Below are positions 59,433 to 64,000 of a DNA stretch of 64,000 bases, in pieces. This DNA is from Scortum barcoo (taxonomy: Eukaryota > Chordata > Actinopteri > Centrarchiformes > Terapontidae). Below the pieces are notes generated by a model. It ran no database searches, had not been told where the DNA came from, and worked only from the letters and a program-made list of their open reading frames with translations. Position 1 is the stretch's first letter; each line of letters starts with the position of its first letter. A program made the position numbers and the translations under genes. The stretch is taken from the NCBI GenBank assembly GCA_023238725.1, contig CM041534.1, forward strand, positions 19,749,803 through 19,813,802, given 5' to 3'.

Positions 59433-59620
59433 CCAGACCGCTGCTGATGGAGAGAGACGCGGAATGAGAGCGCAGGGAGGACGGAGAGCAGCAGGAGGAG
59501 CAGGAGGAGGAGGAGGAGGAGGAGCAGGAGGAGGCTCTGACTGGTGGAGACAAAGAGACCTGCCCGGTGTCCGAGCGGTCCTAGCGCCGCACCCACAGGC
59601 AGGACGGTCTGACGGGTCCT
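59413..59620 (-). other. dbn1: Drebrin 5' untranslated leader (approximate)
   Basis: Between the start codon and the likely transcription start, the sense strand carries a long run of TCC triplets (59480-59535) and other C-rich sequence. The only ATG in this leader is the short overlapping uORF starting at 59432. The left edge is fixed by the ATG; the right edge is inferred from the TATA-like box about 30 bp further on. Confidence 0.5.
59480..59535. repeat. GGA-triplet tract in the drebrin leader
   Basis: Mostly AGG/GGA triplets with CAG interruptions on the plus strand (TCC on the sense strand). The purine strand can form G-quadruplexes. Confidence 0.85.
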
Positions 59621-59648
59621 AGTGCCGACGACTGAGATCAGCTACACA

Positions 59649-59656
59649 CTTTATAA
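59649..59656 (-). promoter_or_regulatory. TATA-like element of the drebrin promoter
   Basis: TTATAAAG on the minus strand lies about 240 bp before the drebrin ATG, at the right-hand edge of the CpG-rich block. If used, it would place the transcription start near 59620. Nothing else in the 500 bp to the right looks like a better core promoter. Confidence 0.45.
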
Positions 59657-59780
59657 CTCATGAGACATCAAATTCAAGAAAAGCACCTTTCTTTTAAGAG
59701 TGCAATCCCCTAAAAGCTTTCCTGGAAAGAAATATGTCCTATGTTTATAAATTATTAAAAATTATAAGGAGACCAAACTT

Positions 59781-60020
59781 ATTGATTCATTATTTTGTCT
59801 GGATAGTGTCCAAAAATGCAACTAAAGGCCAAAGTGGCACCTTCAATTAGTTGATTTTGTCTGAACAAAACTCAAAGATATTCTGTTTACAATCGTAGAA
59901 CACAAAGGAAAGTAGCAAATCTCCACTTTTGAGAAAAACTAGTAAGCGTGGTTGTGATTTTTACATTTGAAATATGATCAAAATGTCTGCAAATTAATTG
60001 TCCAATTGCTGCAGTTTTAG
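59781..60020. mobile_element. GGGCTGCAACTAACG-type MITE, copy 5
   Basis: AACAAAACTCAAAGATATTC and TGTTTACAATCGTAGAACAC with a right end CAATTGCTGCAGTTTTAG follow the family order. It sits immediately upstream of the drebrin promoter. Confidence 0.7.
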
Positions 60021-62439
60021 TGTTCAAATGATAAACTTACAAATAAAAGGTTATAATTAACTTTATGCATGATGTGGACAGTATTTTAATCAGTGAAACA
60101 GCGGGTCAGTTAAAAAATCAGTTTACACATCTCTACAAACATGGAGTATACATGTTCAGATAACAAATAATATAAAAATAGAGAGTGAACTTATATTTTC
60201 TTGTTTAAATTGAGCAATAATCTGCAATTGGCTCAAATTTACCAAGAAATTTTCAGGAAATTATTTACTTTTTCCCAGCTGAGGCACAGATGTTCTGAAC
60301 TTACCAAACAGATTTTGATGACTATTAACAAAAAAAGTCACTAAACTACAAACATTTCAGATTAAGTGCAGACTCTACATCAATTTTTTCCCCTTCAAAT
60401 AACATCCAGTACTGAATGTTCATGATTTACATAACATTTCTTAACATGGAGAGGTTGACGGATGACTGAGTAATGTGAGTTTACCTCTGATGCCCACACA
60501 CTGTGGTGGGAGCAACACAGCGACTTCTTCATGTGGAAAATCATTTGATTTATTGTTGGACGCTGTGAAGAATCAGCAGCAGCTTAAAAAAAACACACTC
60601 TGAATGCGTTACTCAGCATTTTCTCAAGTTCAGGTCTCAGTGTGACAGAAGGGAAAGGAAGGTGAGCAGGGCGGCTAATGTTTTGTGTAGCTTTTAAAAA
60701 GCACAAATTCACAGTCTGCAGCAAAGGTTCATCACACTTTTAACACCATGATTAGCCCGCTGACTCCTGAAATGTCACCGATGATAAAAAAAAGTCAAGC
60801 AAAGGTGCACTTACAGTCGACAAGACGAGGTGAGTATTAGTGGAAAATTGTGGAGCAAACCTGTCTCACTGCAGACACTTAGCCTCGTCAAACAAAGGTT
60901 TAACTAATATAGCTAATAATACCTTTATTTTATTCACCAGTGTCAGGGGTATTGTGAATTTAGACTCACTGAGACTCATCAATAATGTGATTAGCTCCAC
61001 CTGTGCTTTCCTTACTATGCTTGCAGAGGGGAGTTACAGGTCATCAGGGATCATTCAGCTCATCTGGGGTCCTCTGCATTGTGTGATTACTTTAATCAGG
61101 TTTAAATTACACTTTTGTAAACTGAAGTTGCAAAGTTTTCCACAGGAACAAGAGAAAGAGAAGACAATATACAAACACAAGGAGAAATAAGTGTACACGG
61201 CATGAAATAATAGTGAAAAAATCAAGAAAAAGACAAACAAAACAAATGGGTTTTTAATAATCAGCCCTGATTTGGCTCTTGAGACTTTAAATAAACCTTT
61301 TAAAGTTGCATATTTCAGCCCAGGGTTATTTAAGAATTGTTATTGTACATGTGAAGCAATACACTCAGATTATTTCCTCTTCCTTTTTAAATGAAGTGCA
61401 CAAATGCTAAAAACGTCAAAACTGAAGCACAAGACAAAGTGCACACTGTGATTCACGCAGAAACTATTTTAATTTTCGACGTCAACGTTCCTTCAGCATG
61501 CTTAATGTCAAAAGCAGATCACACACAGGTGGCAGCGATGCACAAGCGGCAAATTGATTAGTCAACGAGACGCATCTGGTGCAATTAACCATAACAGCAA
61601 CAATAGGAGCTCAGATCTGCTCTGAAACAAAATCTCCCTCTTTTCCCATATAAGTACAACTCAAATGAGATTAGATTTTCATGGATTTGCTCTCTGGTGT
61701 CAGTTTAACATTAAAAAAACACAGCTGGCAGTTAATTACGGGTGTCTTTCTATTGTTCAAGTGTTTTATTTGTTTTATCTGCTACATCGAATCATGGCTC
61801 ACGTATTTCATCGCAGACGTGGGTCAGCATTGTGCACCTCGGTGTCTCTTTGCTCATGAACCCTCATTAATATTCAAATGAATTCCTTCCAGATGTTAAA
61901 CTGCACTGCAACATCCTGTTTAACATAAAAGCACACGAAGAGACAAAGGAAAGAAAGTGTTGACAATCTAAGAACAACTTACTGGGACCTTTTTTTTACA
62001 TTTCTTGTTCAAGAGTACGTCAACCTGAGCTCTTTCCACCTCAGAGGATCTAGTTTCTGTGCCATCCAGCTGTAACTGAACAGACTCTGAATGATTTGAA
62101 CAGAAAAATGAGTCGTCCTGAAGCCACATTGCACTCTTTGGGCTCCCACTCTGTCTCGCTCTCCAAGTGGTAACATTTCTTGTGAGTAATGACCACCCAG
62201 ACTCGACCTCCTCCGAGCTGTCCGACTGACTCAGACGGCCTCCAGGACTGATCACAGTGATATTCAGTTTGAACTCTCACATCTGGAGGGTCGTTTGTAG
62301 TTTTGAGAGAACAAAGGTGGATTGAAGGCAGAAGACATTTCTAGTTTTAGTCTTGATGGGGACTCTTTCTTAGTCTGGAGATCATATGTCAGAATTTGGA
62401 CATGACTACATACCACTGGCACATTTTGTAATTTGCATG

Positions 62440-62870
62440 AACTGACCCCTTCCAAGGATCAAGAATCATTGTGGAGCAGTGCTGTTGGAGACAATAGCTC
62501 CTGGTGGGGTCTCCAAAGGCAAATCAGTCCCCAAGATCAATTCTACTTGAACCTACATGAGTACATGAGCTGCATCAGCTCGCCCAGAACGGGGAACCTG
62601 TGGCCACCTCCTGCAGCAGTTTGGAGTATTCAGCCTTCTCTGAGTCTCTGTGGACTCTGTAAGGACTTCAACACTTACGTGGGCAACGACAGGAAAACCT
62701 GAAGAGGGCTGATTTGGAGGAATGGCCTGCCCGATCTAAACCTGAGTGGTGCTTTGTTACTGGAACTCTGTGCTAGTTACGGATCGACTATAACAAACAA
62801 CATGTTTGAGCATAGTGTGTTTCAAGATACCAGAACACATCAGCTCAACACTTGACATAAACAATGAGGT
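62440..62870 (+). pseudogene. Non-LTR retrotransposon endonuclease-domain relic
   Basis: At 62664-62690 the frame reads DFNTYVGND, the conserved GDFNAHVGND segment of the apurinic/apyrimidinic-type endonuclease domain. Next come RG, RNGLPDLNLSGALLLELCA and TNNMFEH, as in fish LINEs of the RTE or a related clade. Upstream EYSAFSESL matches EYPAFLESL. A TGA at 62700 replaces the usual tryptophan, further frame breaks follow, and the reverse transcriptase part is absent. Endonucleases of this kind nick the target DNA during insertion; this copy is dead. Confidence 0.8.
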
Positions 62871-64000
62871 GCAAAGCCATCAAATATGGACGTATTTCCT
62901 ACAGATGCTGGATTGTGGTACAGATTTACCGGGGCAGCCAGAATTTAGCTAACATGAACATTAAGAAACAAATTAAGTGAAACAAAACAGCATTTTAGTC
63001 TGATTATCAGTCTGAAGAGTAAAGTAATATGATTTTCTTTTTTCTGGAGCCACTTTCAGCCTAACAAATCATACCCTGAGCAAAGCGGCCGGTGATCAGC
63101 TCCAGTAGGGTCAACGTGCAGTCACAATGCAATCCTACTTCTGCCGTAAATACTGTACTTAATTCAATTTGCATCATTTGTTTACATCATGATTAAATAA
63201 AACTGGTTCGCCCTATGAACACGAGTCTCTCTTTCTCTCATGCACAAGTTCAAAATCAGTGACTCCCTGCAGCAGGATGCCTCCCCTCGGCTGCCTCTGG
63301 GAGCAGAAATGTGTCAGCGTCCTCCCTGCAGCCTCTCAGAGAGCAGCATCCCCGAGCCGAACTGAGCCAAGCCGAGGGGGGTTGTTCTCAGAGAGGGGAA
63401 GGACGTTGCGGCCGTATGTAGATTCTGGCTGCAGCTTGTTGTTCCTGCAGGACAGACAGGAGGGCAATTACGATCCGGTTCCTGGAGCAGCTACAGGCTG
63501 ACTCTGCTATGTAGAAATCAGATCTTCACGATGTCCAAGTGAGCGCCGAGTTCCCAGCAAGCGTTTCACAGATGGCACCGCGCAGGAGGCTGAACATCAG
63601 CACTAATGAGCACGAAAAAATTCAGATATTATGTGAAGAAGTATGTGTGTATGCAACATGAAAACAAGAGTAAAAGTTTGTAGCCATCTGTATTTCTCAT
63701 CACGCAGTGGGGAACAAGTGTAGGAAGGAAAAATGAGAGACATCATTAGTGGGGCAAAAATGTAAAGTTTATCTCAGGGTGGAGTCAGAAGACATTATTG
63801 TTTTATTCTCCTCGGGGTGCCCTGATAGCACTAATGGTGAAAGTGTACACATCAAATACAACATCCATGTTTCAACTGACTGTCCAATAAAGGCACAACA
63901 CATGAGACATGAATAAATATACATTCATCCTTTGTACGGTGGCCATTTTTGGACATTTATTTCAATAAATAAAGTTAGCAGTTTCCATGTAGATTCAGAT
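62871..64000. other. Non-coding right edge
   Basis: 63260-63600 is GC-richer, with an 80-codon plus frame but no family match. AATAAATAAAG at 63964 includes a polyadenylation signal that could be chance. No gene was recognised. Confidence 0.45.

Larger units (their letters stand above)
59160..59640. promoter_or_regulatory. CpG-rich island over drebrin exon 1
   Basis: CpG dinucleotides are dense from about 59190 to 59630 (runs such as CCCGCCGTGCGC and GCGCCGC), in sharp contrast to the AT-rich sequence on both sides. The block spans the start of intron 1, the coding exon, the leader and the start-site region, as expected for the promoter of a broadly used vertebrate gene. Exact island edges would need a calculated CpG ratio. 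Confidence 0.7.
59641..62439. other. Upstream flank of drebrin
   Basis: No exon was recognised. A GGGCTGCAACTAACG-type copy is at 59781-60020. 61460-61640 (including GACGTCAACGTTCC and GGTGCAATTAACC) looks unique and could be a regulatory element. Confidence 0.45.

Noticed and set aside
59413..59553. N-terminal serine-rich extension of drebrin
   Set aside because: The frame is open but has no ATG; it starts at a TTG and the serines come from TCC triplets in the leader.
59200..59622. 140-codon plus-strand frame opposite drebrin exon 1
   Set aside because: It is antisense to a convincing exon, begins at GTG rather than ATG, and its glycine run comes from the GGA tract.
63963..63975. AATAAATAAA as a polyadenylation signal of a plus-strand gene
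   Set aside because: No upstream exon was recognised and this hexamer is common in AT-rich DNA.

Overview
The window is eukaryotic and looks like a percomorph teleost fish genome. It is AT-rich, has no operon-like packing, is full of microsatellites, and carries decayed interspersed repeats of kinds I recognise from spiny-rayed fish. Family assignments for repeats come from memory of their sequence patterns; no library search was possible.

Only one protein-coding segment can be supported: the first coding exon of a drebrin-family actin-binding protein (best match dbn1) on the minus strand at 59330-59412. It has a strong Kozak start, a GTGAGT splice donor, a CpG-rich leader with a short overlapping upstream ORF, and a TATA-like box near 59650. 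The gene reads leftwards. I could not find exon 2 in the remaining 59 kb, so most of the window is probably a very long first intron, unless a small exon was missed. The 4.3 kb right of the promoter is upstream flank. About 600 bp inside the intron, on the opposite strand, lies a second promoter-like block (TATA box 58754-58762) pointing back at the drebrin start.

Layout: 1-7 kb, AT-rich with local duplications and a CpG-rich patch at 1.06-1.4 kb; 7-17 kb, small inverted-repeat elements and old repeat fragments; 17-24 kb, repeat copies and a Tc1/mariner relic; 25-33 kb, a degenerate minisatellite and several dispersed families; 33-34 kb, an L2/CR1-type LINE tail; 34-46 kb, (GA)n, (GT)n and (GAA)n tracts and repeat copies; 46.03-46.89 kb, an 850 bp TG-rich compound array; 47-58 kb, more repeat copies, a four-part tandem near 54.5 kb and a (GATA)n block at 55.9 kb; 58.5-59.7 kb, the promoter and exon region; 62.4-62.9 kb, a LINE endonuclease relic.

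Nearly all open reading frames of 60-280 codons here are chance frames or low-complexity translations. No rRNA, snRNA, intact tRNA or CRISPR was seen.
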